A DNA stretch of 64,000 nt. It comes from Flavobacterium marginilacus. Lineage in GTDB: Bacteria > Bacteroidota > Bacteroidia > Flavobacteriales > Flavobacteriaceae. Below the pieces are notes generated by a model. That model was given only the letters and a program-made list of their open reading frames with translations, did no database searches and was not told where the DNA came from. Below, piece after piece: positions 24,885-34,041 of this stretch; positions within the stretch are counted from its first letter, which is position 1; each line of letters starts with the position of its first letter. The DNA lies in contig NZ_CP113975.1 in the NCBI RefSeq assembly GCF_026870155.1, forward strand, positions 2,852,001 through 2,916,000, written 5' to 3'. Position numbers and translations under genes: made by a program.

Positions 24885-26945
24885 TTAGATTTTAATTTTC
24901 TCTAAATCTAATAAAAAACTATACTCTTTTGCCAATTCCTTAATTGCTTCAAAGCGGCCAGAGGCTCCGCCGTGTCCTGCATCCATATTTGTATCCAAAA
25001 ACAAGAGATTATTATCTGTTTTTAAAGCACGTAATTTAGCCACCCACTTAGCTGGTTCCCAGTACTGTACCTGAGAATCATGTAATCCAGTTGACACATA
25101 CATGTTTGGATATTTTTGCGGCATCACATTGTCATAAGGAGAATAGGACAGCATATAATCATAATATTTCCGAACATTTGGATTCCCCCATTCGTCATAT
25201 TCTCCTGTCGTAAGCGGAATACTATCATCGAGCATTGTGGTAATTACGTCCACAAAAGCGACTTGAGCGATAACACCATTATACAATTCGGGTGCTGTAT
25301 TCACTACAACTCCCATCAGCAGACCACCTGCAGAACCTCCTTCGGCATATAAATGCTGCGGTGAAGTATATTTTTCTGCTATTAAAAATTTAGAACAATC
25401 TATAAAATCGGTAAAAGTGTTTTTCTTTTTCAATAATTTCCCATCCTCATACCATTGTCTTCCTAAATCTTCACCTCCGCGTATGTGGGCGATTGCAAAA
25501 ATAAATCCTCTGTCCAGCAGTGTCAGCCGGGTTGATGAAAAAGCGGCATCCATAGAATGCCCGTAAGAACCGTAAGCATACTGAAGCAGCGGATTAGTAC
25601 CGTCTTTTTTCAGGCCTTTTTTATACACCATCGAAATTGGAATTTTCAACCCATCTTCTGCGGTCGCCCAAACACGTTCTTCAACATAGTTGTTTTTATC
25701 AAATTTACCGCCTAAGACTTCCTGCTCTTTCTTAATTTCTTTGGCTTTTGTCTTCATATTAAAATCAATAATTGACGACGGTGTTGTCATAGACTGGTAT
25801 CCGTAACGCAATATTTCGGTATCAAAATCAACATTGGAACTTGTGTAAGCGGTATACGTTTCACTTTCAAAAGGCAGATAATACTCCCCTTCTCCGCTCC
25901 AGGGCATAATCCGGATTTTATTCAGGCCGTTTTCACGTTCTTCTACAACTAAGAAATCTTTGAAAATCTCAATATCTTCCAGCAAAACATCGTTTCGGTG
26001 TGCAATAACTTCAACCCAATTGGCTTTTGAAGTTTTATTCACCGGAGTTTTCATCAGTTTGAAGTTCTCAGCTTTATCCTTATTGGTCATAATATAGAAA
26101 CTGTCTTCATAATGACTAATACTGTATTCCAATCCACGGACACGTTTCTGAAAAATCCTAAATTCACCGTCAGGATTATCTGCTTCAAGAATTTGGTATT
26201 CTGTAGTTAAAGTACTGTTAGATTCAATAGCTAGATATTTCTTCGATTTGGATTTTGCAATTTCAACATTGAAAGTTTCATCTTCCTCAAAATACACCAA
26301 GACATCATCTGCCTGCTTAGTTCCTAATTTATGTTTAAAAATCTTATCCGAACGAAGGGTGACATCGTCTTGATCAGAATAAAAAATAGTCTTATTATCA
26401 TTGGCCCAGACAGCGCTTCCGGTAACATTTTCTATTTTATCTTCTAAAATTTCACCCGTTTCCAGATTTTTTATCTGAATGGTATAAATTCTTCTCCCGA
26501 CAATATCACAGCTGAAAAGTGCCAATTTATTATCCGGACTGATACTTAATGCTCCCAGCTGAAAATAGGACTTATCCTTAGCCATTTCATTACAGTTGAA
26601 CAGTATTTCTTCTTTTGCGGTAAGACTTTCTTTTTTTCGGGAATAAATTGGGTAATTCTGCCCTTTTTCGTAACGGGTGATATAATAATACCCATTGTAG
26701 AGATAAGGAACCGATTGGTCGTCTTCCTTAATTCTGCTTTTCATTTCTTCAAAAAGTGCAGTTTGAAAATCTTTGGTATGGGCCGTTTTTTCCTGATAAT
26801 AAGCATTTTCCTGATTCAGATAGTCAATAACTTCAGGGTTTTCCCGGTCGTTTAACCAAAAATAATTATCGATTCTGACTTGGTTGAATTTCTTTAATTT
26901 CTTAGGGATTATCTTAGCTACGGGAGGTAAACTGTTTTCTGACAT
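24885..26945 (-). CDS. S9 family peptidase, oligopeptidase B-like
   Basis: The 686-residue enzyme has an N-terminal beta-propeller (residues about 70-420) and a C-terminal alpha/beta-hydrolase domain. The triad is visible: Ser in AEGGSAGGLLMG, Asp in STGLHDSQVQYWEP, His in MDAGHGGASGRFE. No signal peptide is present, so it should be cytoplasmic and cleave short peptides, probably after basic residues as oligopeptidase B does. Its promoter box lies divergent from the ybaB promoter. Confidence 0.92.
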   Translation of the reverse strand: MSENSLPPVAKIIPKKLKKFNQVRIDNYFWLNDRENPEVIDYLNQENAYYQEKTAHTKDFQTALFEEMKSRIKEDDQSVPYLYNGYYYITRYEKGQNYPIYSRKKESLTAKEEILFNCNEMAKDKSYFQLGALSISPDNKLALFSCDIVGRRIYTIQIKNLETGEILEDKIENVTGSAVWANDNKTIFYSDQDDVTLRSDKIFKHKLGTKQADDVLVYFEEDETFNVEIAKSKSKKYLAIESNSTLTTEYQILEADNPDGEFRIFQKRVRGLEYSISHYEDSFYIMTNKDKAENFKLMKTPVNKTSKANWVEVIAHRNDVLLEDIEIFKDFLVVEERENGLNKIRIMPWSGEGEYYLPFESETYTAYTSSNVDFDTEILRYGYQSMTTPSSIIDFNMKTKAKEIKKEQEVLGGKFDKNNYVEERVWATAEDGLKIPISMVYKKGLKKDGTNPLLQYAYGSYGHSMDAAFSSTRLTLLDRGFIFAIAHIRGGEDLGRQWYEDGKLLKKKNTFTDFIDCSKFLIAEKYTSPQHLYAEGGSAGGLLMGVVVNTAPELYNGVIAQVAFVDVITTMLDDSIPLTTGEYDEWGNPNVRKYYDYMLSYSPYDNVMPQKYPNMYVSTGLHDSQVQYWEPAKWVAKLRALKTDNNLLFLDTNMDAGHGGASGRFEAIKELAKEYSFLLDLEKIKI

Positions 26946-26974
26946 TGTTTTCGGTTGGTTTTAACAATCTGATG

Positions 26975-26982
26975 CAAAAGTA
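26975..26982 (-). promoter_or_regulatory. -7 promoter box of the S9 peptidase gene
   Basis: Minus-strand TACTTTTG matches TAnnTTTG and lies about 30 bp upstream of the peptidase ATG. Confidence 0.55.
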
Positions 26983-27048
26983 ACACAAAGCAATTTTAAA
27001 ACGGATTCGTTTTTTATCTTATTTAACTTAATTAAAAATCAAATTCAG

Positions 27049-27056
27049 TAATTTTG
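27049..27056 (+). promoter_or_regulatory. -7 promoter box of the YbaB/EbfC gene
   Basis: TAATTTTG matches TAnnTTTG, 27 bp before the ATG at 27084. Confidence 0.6.
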
Positions 27057-27083
27057 TTTTTCAATAATTTAAAAGACAACAAA

Positions 27084-27404
27084 ATGGATTTAATGGGAAT
27101 GATGGGAAAACTTAGAGAAACCCAGCAAAAAATCGAAGATACTAAAAAACGTTTAGACACCGTGCTTATTGACGAACAAAGCAGCGATAATTTATTAAAA
27201 GTGACTTTGACCGCCAATTCAAAAATCAAATCAATCACCATTGATGATTCCCTTTTGGAAGACAAAGAACAACTGGAAGATTACTTGATTTTGGTACTAA
27301 ACAAAGCCATCGAGAAAGCTTCTAAAACAAATCAAGCTGAATTGGACGCTGTCGCAAAAATGGATATGCCGATGATTCCAGGAATGGACAATCTTTTTAA
27401 ATAG
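27084..27404 (+). CDS. YbaB/EbfC family nucleoid-associated protein
   Basis: The protein is 106 residues from the ATG at 27084. A TTG ten codons upstream overlaps the promoter box and is rejected. The pattern is a helical N-terminus ([19 protein letters not shown]), a beta-strand core ([19 protein letters not shown]) and a C-terminal helix ending [10 protein letters not shown]. Members form dimers that bind DNA without strong sequence specificity. It is expressed alone, divergent from the peptidase gene. Confidence 0.88.
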   Translation: MDLMGMMGKLRETQQKIEDTKKRLDTVLIDEQSSDNLLKVTLTANSKIKSITIDDSLLEDKEQLEDYLILVLNKAIEKASKTNQAELDAVAKMDMPMIPGMDNLFK

Positions 27405-27437
27405 TTTAGTCCTTAGCCAGAATTTCACACCATAATC

Positions 27438-27481
27438 AAAAAAGCGAATAAAACTTAACATTAAGTTTCATTCGCTTTTTT
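27438..27481. terminator. Bidirectional terminator between ybaB and threonine aldolase genes
   Basis: AAAAAAGCGAAT and ATTCGCTTTTTT flank AAACTTAA/TTAAGTTT, giving a long stem with A and T tracts on both sides. It serves the two convergent genes. Confidence 0.85.
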
Positions 27482-27513
27482 CATCTAAGGACTAAATACT
27501 AAACAGCTAAGTA

Positions 27514-28539
27514 CTAAATAACAATCTTCTGCAGAGTTTCCAAAACATAAGTATGCATCACTTCTTTATAGTCCAGATGCGTCACGATTCGGAGTTTTCC
27601 ATGTCCGAGTGAGCTAATTAAAATATTTTTCTCTTTCAGTTTTTCGATAAGCAGTCTTTCGCTAAGCCCTTCACGCACCGAAAAAATCAAAATATTGGTT
27701 TCCACTGGTTCGATACTGTCTATCCATGAAAGTCTTGACAATACTGCAGCTATTTCTTTAGCTCTTCTATGATCATCGAGCAATTTGGCGATATTATGAT
27801 CCAAAGCAAAATTTCCGGCTGCCGCCAAATAACCTACTTGACGCATACCGCCTCCCAATATTTTACGAACCCGCAATGCTCTGTGAATGGTTTCTTTATC
27901 TCCTAAAAGCACAGATCCAATTGGTGCTCCCAGTCCTTTAGACAAACAAACTGAAACCGTATCAAATAATGCTCCAAATTCCCTTGGATGCTGCTTTTTG
28001 GCAACAACGGCATTCCAGATTCTAGCACCGTCCAAATGAAATTTTAAAGCATTGGCATCACAAACAGCTTTTATTTTTTTTAATTCTTCAAGATCATAGC
28101 AGGCTCCGCCTCCTTTATTAGTGGTATTTTCCACACATACTAAACTTGTCAGCGGACTGTGGTAAAACTCCGGATCATTAATTGCACCTGCCACTTGTTC
28201 AGCTGTGATCATTCCCCTGTTTCCGTCCAGCAGACAGCAGGAAACTCCGCTGTTGAATGAAACGCCGCCTCCTTCATAATTGTAAACATGAGCATATCTG
28301 TCAGCAATTAACTGTTCGCCAGGCTGCGTATGCAGTTTAATTGCTGTTTGGTTTGCCATAGTTCCCGACGGAAAAAAAAGCCCAGCTTCCATACCAAACA
28401 TTCCTGCCAATCTCGCTTCAAGAGCAATAACCGTAGGGTCCTGCTTATACACATCATCACCCACTTGGGCATTGAACATATACTGCAGCATCTCCAAAGA
28501 AGGCTTGGTAATCGTATCGCTTATCAAATTTATTTCCAT
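27514..28539 (-). CDS. ltaE: Low-specificity L-threonine aldolase
   Basis: The 341-residue fold-type I PLP enzyme cleaves threonine to glycine and acetaldehyde. The N-terminal INLISDTITKPS (SDT motif), the LDGARIWNAVV aspartate region and the PLP lysine in VCLSKGLGAPIGS are all visible. The length is typical. Convergent with ybaB. Confidence 0.92.
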   Translation of the reverse strand: MEINLISDTITKPSLEMLQYMFNAQVGDDVYKQDPTVIALEARLAGMFGMEAGLFFPSGTMANQTAIKLHTQPGEQLIADRYAHVYNYEGGGVSFNSGVSCCLLDGNRGMITAEQVAGAINDPEFYHSPLTSLVCVENTTNKGGGACYDLEELKKIKAVCDANALKFHLDGARIWNAVVAKKQHPREFGALFDTVSVCLSKGLGAPIGSVLLGDKETIHRALRVRKILGGGMRQVGYLAAAGNFALDHNIAKLLDDHRRAKEIAAVLSRLSWIDSIEPVETNILIFSVREGLSERLLIEKLKEKNILISSLGHGKLRIVTHLDYKEVMHTYVLETLQKIVI

Positions 28540-28592
28540 AATCTAAAAACTATATCCTATTTTTGTAACTCAAAACTAGTAAAATTATTATT

Positions 28593-28673
28593 AGGAGCTA
28601 ATCCTGCTATCCGTTATAATCTTTTCTGTTTTTAAGAAAAAACAGAAAAGGATTTTCACTGCTGCCAGGACTA
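28593..28673. repeat. Dispersed repeat with variable hairpin, copy B
   Basis: The left flank AGGAGCTAATCCTGCTATCC resembles copy A. The stem is a different, AT-rich one (CTTTTCTGTTTTT paired with AAAAAACAGAAAAG, 28621-28650). The right flank, with CACTGCTGCCAGGACTA, is degenerate. It lies between the threonine aldolase gene and prfB. Confidence 0.75.
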
Positions 28674-28690
28674 AAAAACTGCTGACCCAA

Positions 28691-28698
28691 TAATTTTG
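28691..28698 (+). promoter_or_regulatory. -7 promoter box of prfB
   Basis: TAATTTTG matches TAnnTTTG, 23 bp before the prfB ATG at 28722. Confidence 0.6.
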
Positions 28699-28721
28699 CG
28701 ATACAAAATTACTATAAATTT

Positions 28722-29820
28722 ATGACAACTACCGAACAAATAAAAGGTATTGTAGAACGCCTTGGTGCGTTGAGGAGGTATCTTTGACGTCGATGCCAAA
28801 CTTATCGAAATTGCTAACGAAGAAGAGAAAACCTTCGCTCCCGACTTTTGGAACAACGCCAAAGAAGCCGAAGCTCTTGTAAAAAATCTTAGAAGTAAAA
28901 AGAAATGGATCGAAGATTACAACAAAGCTGTTGATATGACAGACGAGCTGCAGCTTGCCTATGATTTTTACAAAGATGGTGAGCTTTCTGTTGACGAATT
29001 GGACCATCAGTACGCAATTGCTGAAAATCATATTGAAGCGATAGAATTCAAAAACATGCTTTCGGAAGAAGGTGACAGTTTAAGTGCTGTTCTTCAAATT
29101 ACAGCCGGTGCTGGCGGTACCGAAAGCTGTGACTGGGCTTCGATGCTCATGCGGATGTACATGATGTGGGCTGAAAAAGAAGGTTACAAAATCAGGGAAC
29201 TGAATTATCAGGAAGGTGATGTGGCAGGAATAAAAACTGTGACACTAGAAATTGAGGGCGATTATTCTTTTGGATATTTAAAAGGTGAAAACGGCGTGCA
29301 CCGTTTGGTACGTATTTCTCCTTTTGACAGTAATGCCAAAAGGCATACATCATTTGTTTCCGTTTATGTATATCCGCTTGTTGACGACACCATCGAGATT
29401 GAAATCAACCCAGCTGACATAGAGATCACAACCGCCCGTTCCAGTGGTGCCGGAGGACAGAACGTGAACAAAGTTGAAACCAAAGTACAGCTGACCCACA
29501 AACCCACAGGTATTCAGATTCAGTGTTCGGAAACACGTTCACAGCACGATAACAGAAACCGGGCTATGCAGATGCTTCGTTCGCAATTGTATGAAATTGA
29601 ACTAAAAAAACAGCAGGAACAGCGCTCTGACATTGAAGCAGGCAAAATGAAAATCGAGTGGGGGTCGCAAATACGCAACTACGTGATGCAGCCTTATAAA
29701 CTGGTGAAAGACGTAAGAACGGGACAAGAAACCAGTGACGTTGACAGCGTTATGAACGGAAACATTGACGGATTCCTAAAAGCCTACCTAATGATGATGG
29801 GACAGCGTGAAGAAGAATAG
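28722..29820 (+). CDS. prfB: Peptide chain release factor 2 with programmed +1 frameshift
   Basis: Translation starts at ATG 28722 and reads 21 codons ([21 protein letters not shown]) to an in-frame TGA at 28785-28787. The classic autoregulatory site is present: an AGGAGG Shine-Dalgarno-like stretch, then TAT-CTT-TGA-C. After a +1 shift the frame continues with [14 protein letters not shown] to the stop at 29818-29820. The peptidyl-tRNA hydrolysis motif is intact ([11 protein letters not shown]). RF2 recognises UGA and UAA, so low RF2 favours the shift and more RF2. A caller that ignores the shift would start at 28936 and lose the N-terminus. Confidence 0.97.
28782..28788 (+). promoter_or_regulatory. 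prfB +1 frameshift site
   Basis: CTTTGAC with the P-site CTT codon, the UGA stop and the following C is preceded by AGGAGG at 28773-28778, as in most bacterial prfB genes. Confidence 0.95.
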
Positions 29821-29850
29821 TTTTCAGTTAATCAATTAACAAATTATAGA

Positions 29851-29883
29851 AAAAATGCCTTTCAAATCTGAAAGGCATTTTCT
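29851..29883 (+). terminator. Intrinsic terminator of prfB
   Basis: AAAATGCCTTTCA and TGAAAGGCATTTT form a 13-bp stem with an AATC loop, flanked by A and T tracts. Confidence 0.85.
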
Positions 29884-30306
29884 TTTACTTGACAAATAGT
29901 ACGCAAATACCACTAAAACAAACTATTTATCAAGCAACTCAAAAAAATAAGTAACACATTTAAAGTAAAAAAAATATAAAAACATAGAAAAAGAATAAAA
30001 CTGTTTTTAAACAAATCTTAGCCATTTTTTAACTCTTTAAAATTAGATTCAGACAAAACTGCCGTCATTACATCATTAGACAGGAAAATTTCATAATTCA
30101 CATCCCGCATTTACTTTTTCCACACCACAAAATACGATTAAGAATAGTGTAAAAAAAATTGCCGTCAAATGACGTCTATGCAATAAAACCAACTTCCCAT
30201 TTTAAATAAATTATTTCTAAAACGATATCGTTCAAAAAACTGATAAATAACACATTACTGACTTCATATATAGCCTTTAATTCATCAATTTGATAAACAA
30301 ATTATT
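29884..30306. other. Intergenic region upstream of the phosphorylase-like gene
   Basis: There is no reading frame I can support. The one notable element is the perfect 12-bp palindrome AACGATATCGTT at 30221-30232 (listed separately). Confidence 0.6.
30221..30232. promoter_or_regulatory. Palindromic operator candidate AACGATATCGTT
   Basis: This perfect 12-bp palindrome with paired CG steps resembles LacI-type operators. It lies about 75 bp upstream of the -7 box of the phosphorylase-like gene. The regulator is not known. Confidence 0.4.
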
Positions 30307-30314
30307 TAAATTTG
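30307..30314 (+). promoter_or_regulatory. -7 promoter box of the phosphorylase-like gene
   Basis: TAAATTTG matches TAnnTTTG, 32 bp before the ATG at 30347. Confidence 0.55.
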
Positions 30315-30346
30315 TTTGGCATCAAACTCAAAACTCTTATACTATT

Positions 30347-32011
30347 ATGAGCAATAATTTACCTGAAAAATACAGACATCCCTATACATTTGATAAAAAA
30401 TATAAAAAATCGGCGGTTTATTTCTCTATGGAATTTGCCATCGACCAATCTCTCAAAATCTATTCCGGCGGACTGGGTTTCCTCGCAGGATCGCATATGC
30501 GAAGTGCCTATGATTTGAAACAAAATTTAATTGGAATCGGTATTTTATGGAAAAAAGGATATTATGACCAGTATTTGAAAGAAGATCTTTCGATGGGAGT
30601 GCTCTTTAGAGAGAAAAATTACAGCTTCCTCGAAGACACCAATATCAAATTTACCATAAAGATAAACAATCACGATGTCTGGATTAAAGCCTATTTCCTA
30701 GATCCGGAAACCTTTGGAACTGTACCGATGTTTTTCCTCTCCACAGATGTACCAGAAAACGATTATCTGGCAAAATCAACTACCTTTAGATTATACGATT
30801 CAGATCCAAGTGCCAAAGCTGCTCAAACAATGGTTTTAGGATTGGGCGGAGCCAAACTGCTGGACGCCCTGGACTATGAACCGGACATTTATCATTTAAA
30901 CGAAGCTCACGCCGTTTCTTCGGTTTTTCATTTGTACAACAAATACAAAAGCGTTGAAAAAATCAGAGAAAAAATGGTTTTTACAACACATACTCCCGAA
31001 GAAGCCGGAAATGAAAAACACGATATTCACTTTTTGGAAAACCTTAGTTTTTTTGCCGGGATTCCACTGGAAACCGTTCGGGAAATTACCGGGATCCAAG
31101 ACAATACTTTCAATCATTCGCTGGTGGCACTTCGTTTAAGCCACAAAGCCAATGGCGTTTCCAAACTGCACGGAGAAGTATCCAGAGATATGTGGAAAGA
31201 TTTCAGCGGTATTTGCCCCATAACGCATATTACCAATGCTCAAAACAAAAAATACTGGGTAGATCCATGGCTTGATGATGCGCACGCAACTAAAGACAGA
31301 GAGGAATTAATCAGCCGAAAAAAGAGACTGAAAACCAAGCTTTTTGAAGTTGTAGCCGATCAAACGGGAAAAATATTTGACCCGGACATTTTAACGATTG
31401 TATGGGCTCGGCGTTTTGCAGAATACAAAAGACCCGATCTAATCACCAGAGATTTTGAAAAATTCAGAAGCTTAATGAACGATCCTAAAAAACCAATTCA
31501 AATCATTTTTGCAGGAAAACCGTATCCAACTGACTATGGTGCGATTCACAATTTTGACAATCTTACTCATATCAGCAAGGATTTCAAGAATATGGCTGTA
31601 CTTATCGGACACGAATTAAAATTATCACGCCAGTTAAAAAAAGGAGCCGATGTCTGGCTCAACAATCCGAGGGTAACAAGGGAAGCTTCCGGAACATCGG
31701 GAGTAACTGCTGCTATGAACGGTGCGATTAATTTTTCAACCAATGATGGATGGGTTCGTGAATTCAAAGATTTGAATGAAACCAAAAATTCTTTTGTACT
31801 GCCGATTGTTGACCATAATTTACCTGTTTACCAGCAGGACCAAATGGATTTGTATAATTTATACCAAATGCTGGAGGAAGAAATACTGCCTTTGTATTAT
31901 GACAATCCCGATGACTGGTGGGATTTGGTAGAAACCAGTATGAAACAAATTGTACCGTTTTTTGATTCGGCACGAATGGTTGATGAATATTACAACAAAG
32001 TTTACAATTAA
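30347..32011 (+). CDS. Alpha-glucan phosphorylase-like protein lacking the PLP lysine
   Basis: The protein is 554 residues from the ATG at 30347 (MSNNLPEKYRHPY); an upstream TTG at 30290 overlaps the promoter box. It follows the short GT35 phosphorylase pattern: YSGGLGFLAGSHMRSA, GLGGAKLLDAL, YHLNEAHA, TTHTPEEAGN, WARRFAEYKRPD. In the segment that should carry the PLP lysine (canonically GTSGMKAAMNG) it reads GTSGVTAAMNG, with Thr454 in place of lysine. The rest of the fold seems intact, so it may be a non-phosphorolytic glycosyltransferase or a glucan-binding protein. The gene stands alone, with its own promoter and terminator. Confidence 0.85.
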   Translation: MSNNLPEKYRHPYTFDKKYKKSAVYFSMEFAIDQSLKIYSGGLGFLAGSHMRSAYDLKQNLIGIGILWKKGYYDQYLKEDLSMGVLFREKNYSFLEDTNIKFTIKINNHDVWIKAYFLDPETFGTVPMFFLSTDVPENDYLAKSTTFRLYDSDPSAKAAQTMVLGLGGAKLLDALDYEPDIYHLNEAHAVSSVFHLYNKYKSVEKIREKMVFTTHTPEEAGNEKHDIHFLENLSFFAGIPLETVREITGIQDNTFNHSLVALRLSHKANGVSKLHGEVSRDMWKDFSGICPITHITNAQNKKYWVDPWLDDAHATKDREELISRKKRLKTKLFEVVADQTGKIFDPDILTIVWARRFAEYKRPDLITRDFEKFRSLMNDPKKPIQIIFAGKPYPTDYGAIHNFDNLTHISKDFKNMAVLIGHELKLSRQLKKGADVWLNNPRVTREASGTSGVTAAMNGAINFSTNDGWVREFKDLNETKNSFVLPIVDHNLPVYQQDQMDLYNLYQMLEEEILPLYYDNPDDWWDLVETSMKQIVPFFDSARMVDEYYNKVYN

Positions 32012-32088
32012 GAATTTCAATGGTAAAATTCAATTTCAATGACGATGTAAGTTTTGAAATAAGGCAAAAAATTAAATTACAGATACTG

Positions 32089-32127
32089 AACCTCGTTATT
32101 TTCAAAAAATGGCGGGGTTTTATTTTT
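32089..32127 (+). terminator. Intrinsic terminator of the phosphorylase-like gene
   Basis: AACCTCG and CGGGGTT (one wobble pair) close a 17-nt loop and are followed by a T-rich tract. Confidence 0.6.
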
Positions 32128-32241
32128 ATATGATTTTAAAGAAGATTAAATTGCTAAAAATTTAAAACAATTTATAGAAACATAATAATTTCAAACGTTT
32201 CCTTAAATTAGCCTGCGTCACAAAAAATACTATTTACACTT

Positions 32242-33870
32242 ATGGATTTAAACTTCAATACAAACGAAGATCACAATAAACTTTTACTGTCTGAACTAAG
32301 ACAAAAATTTGCCAAAGTAAAACTTGGCGGCGGTGAAAAAAGAATCGAAAAACTGCATACCGAAGGCAAAATGACCGCTCGGGAACGAATTGATTATTTA
32401 TTGGACGAAAATGCAAAATCCATTGAAATCGGTGCTTTTGCAGGCAAAGATATGTACAAAGAACACGGAGGCTGTCCATCGGGAGGTGTTGTTGTAAAAA
32501 TTGGATACATCAAAGGAAAACAATGTATTGTTGTCGCCAATGATGCAACCGTAAAAGCCGGAGCCTGGTTTCCGATTACCGCAAAGAAAAACCTGAGAGC
32601 TCAGGAAATAGCAATGGAAAACCGTATACCCATTATCTATTTGGTTGATAGCGCAGGCGTTTACCTGCCTTTGCAGGATGAAATTTTTCCGGATAAAGAA
32701 CATTTTGGGCGCATTTTCAGGAACAATGCCATAATGAGCAGTATGGGAATTACCCAGATTGCAGCAGTTATGGGAAGCTGTGTTGCTGGCGGTGCATACC
32801 TCCCGATTATGAGTGACGAAGCTTTAATCGTAGACAAGACGGGAAGTATCTTCTTGGCTGGAAGTTATTTGGTCAAAGCAGCCATTGGCGAAAGTATCGA
32901 TAATGAAACCCTGGGCGGAGCGACAACGCACTGCGAAATTTCTGGAGTGACAGATTATAAAGCAAAGGACGACAAAGATGCTTTGGACAAAATAAAAAAC
33001 ATAGTCGATAAAATTGGTGATTTCGATAAAGCTGGCTTCAGCCGCATCAAGACAAAAAAACCTGCATTGGACGAAAAAGAAATCTACGGCATTCTGCCAA
33101 AAGCCCGAAACGAGCAATACGATATGATGGAAATCATCAAGCGATTGGTCGATAATTCAGAATTTGAAGCTTATAAAGACGGTTATGGACAATCATTAAT
33201 CACAGGTTATGCCAGAATTGACGGCTGGGCTGTGGGAATTGTCGCCAATCAAAGAAAAGTAGTCAAAACCACCAAAGGCGAAATGCAGTTTGGCGGTGTT
33301 ATTTACTCCGATTCGGCAGATAAAGCGACCCGTTTTATTGCCAACTGTAACCAAAAGAAAGTCCCATTGGTTTTCGTTCAGGATGTAACCGGTTTTATGG
33401 TCGGCTCAAAATCGGAACACGGCGGCATCATAAAAGACGGTGCCAAAATGGTGAATGCTGTTTCCAATTCGGTCGTGCCAAAATTCACTGTCGTAGTTGG
33501 AAATTCATACGGAGCTGGTAACTATGCCATGTGCGGAAAAGCATTCGACCCACGGCTAATATTTGCCTGGCCAAGTGCTGAACTTGCCGTAATGGGCGGC
33601 ACTCAGGCTGCAAAAGTTCTGGCACAAATTGAGGCTTCTTCGCTAAAAGGAAAAGGCGAAATTGTGGATGAAGTCAAAGAAGCCGAATTATTTGCAAAAA
33701 TCAAAGCCCGGTATGACGAACAGGTTTCGCCTTATTATGCGGCCGCTCATTTATGGACAGACGCCATTATTGACCCGCTGGAAACTCGCACCTGGATTTC
33801 GATGGGTATTGAAGCCGCCAACCACTCCCCTATTGAAAGGAAATTTAATTTGGGGGTAATTCAGGTTTAG
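32242..33870 (+). CDS. Acyl-CoA carboxylase beta (carboxyltransferase) subunit, methylcrotonyl-CoA-carboxylase-like
   Basis: The 542-residue carboxyltransferase has both crotonase-like halves: AREARI-type MTARERIDYLLD near the N-terminus, GGVVVKIGYI, and in the second half GVIYSDSADKATRF and NSYGAGNYAMCG. The stretch LQDEIFPDKEHFGRIF is typical of methylcrotonyl-CoA carboxylases rather than propionyl ones. It would transfer the carboxyl group from carboxybiotin to an acyl-CoA. The biotin carboxylase partner is not in the neighbouring genes. Confidence 0.88.
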   Translation: MDLNFNTNEDHNKLLLSELRQKFAKVKLGGGEKRIEKLHTEGKMTARERIDYLLDENAKSIEIGAFAGKDMYKEHGGCPSGGVVVKIGYIKGKQCIVVANDATVKAGAWFPITAKKNLRAQEIAMENRIPIIYLVDSAGVYLPLQDEIFPDKEHFGRIFRNNAIMSSMGITQIAAVMGSCVAGGAYLPIMSDEALIVDKTGSIFLAGSYLVKAAIGESIDNETLGGATTHCEISGVTDYKAKDDKDALDKIKNIVDKIGDFDKAGFSRIKTKKPALDEKEIYGILPKARNEQYDMMEIIKRLVDNSEFEAYKDGYGQSLITGYARIDGWAVGIVANQRKVVKTTKGEMQFGGVIYSDSADKATRFIANCNQKKVPLVFVQDVTGFMVGSKSEHGGIIKDGAKMVNAVSNSVVPKFTVVVGNSYGAGNYAMCGKAFDPRLIFAWPSAELAVMGGTQAAKVLAQIEASSLKGKGEIVDEVKEAELFAKIKARYDEQVSPYYAAAHLWTDAIIDPLETRTWISMGIEAANHSPIERKFNLGVIQV

Positions 33871-33964
33871 GTTTGTAAACTCATAATTAACTAGTATTTT
33901 TAGATTCTTTAACAAAATGTTTTTTTTTAACATAAATTAGCTTTCCAACCATAAGCATAAATTT

Positions 33965-33972
33965 TATATTTG
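33965..33972 (+). promoter_or_regulatory. -7 promoter box of the S41 peptidase gene
   Basis: TATATTTG matches TAnnTTTG and lies 69 bp before the ATG at 34042, supporting that start rather than a TTG at 33970 inside the box. Confidence 0.55.
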
Positions 33973-34041
33973 CAAAAAACAAGCATTTCTATATCGAGTA
34001 AGATAAAATTGATTTCACAAAACTCTGTATACGTTTCATTT

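Noticed and set aside
28785..28787. TGA in prfB as evidence for a pseudogene
   Set aside because: It is part of the conserved RF2 autoregulatory frameshift site.
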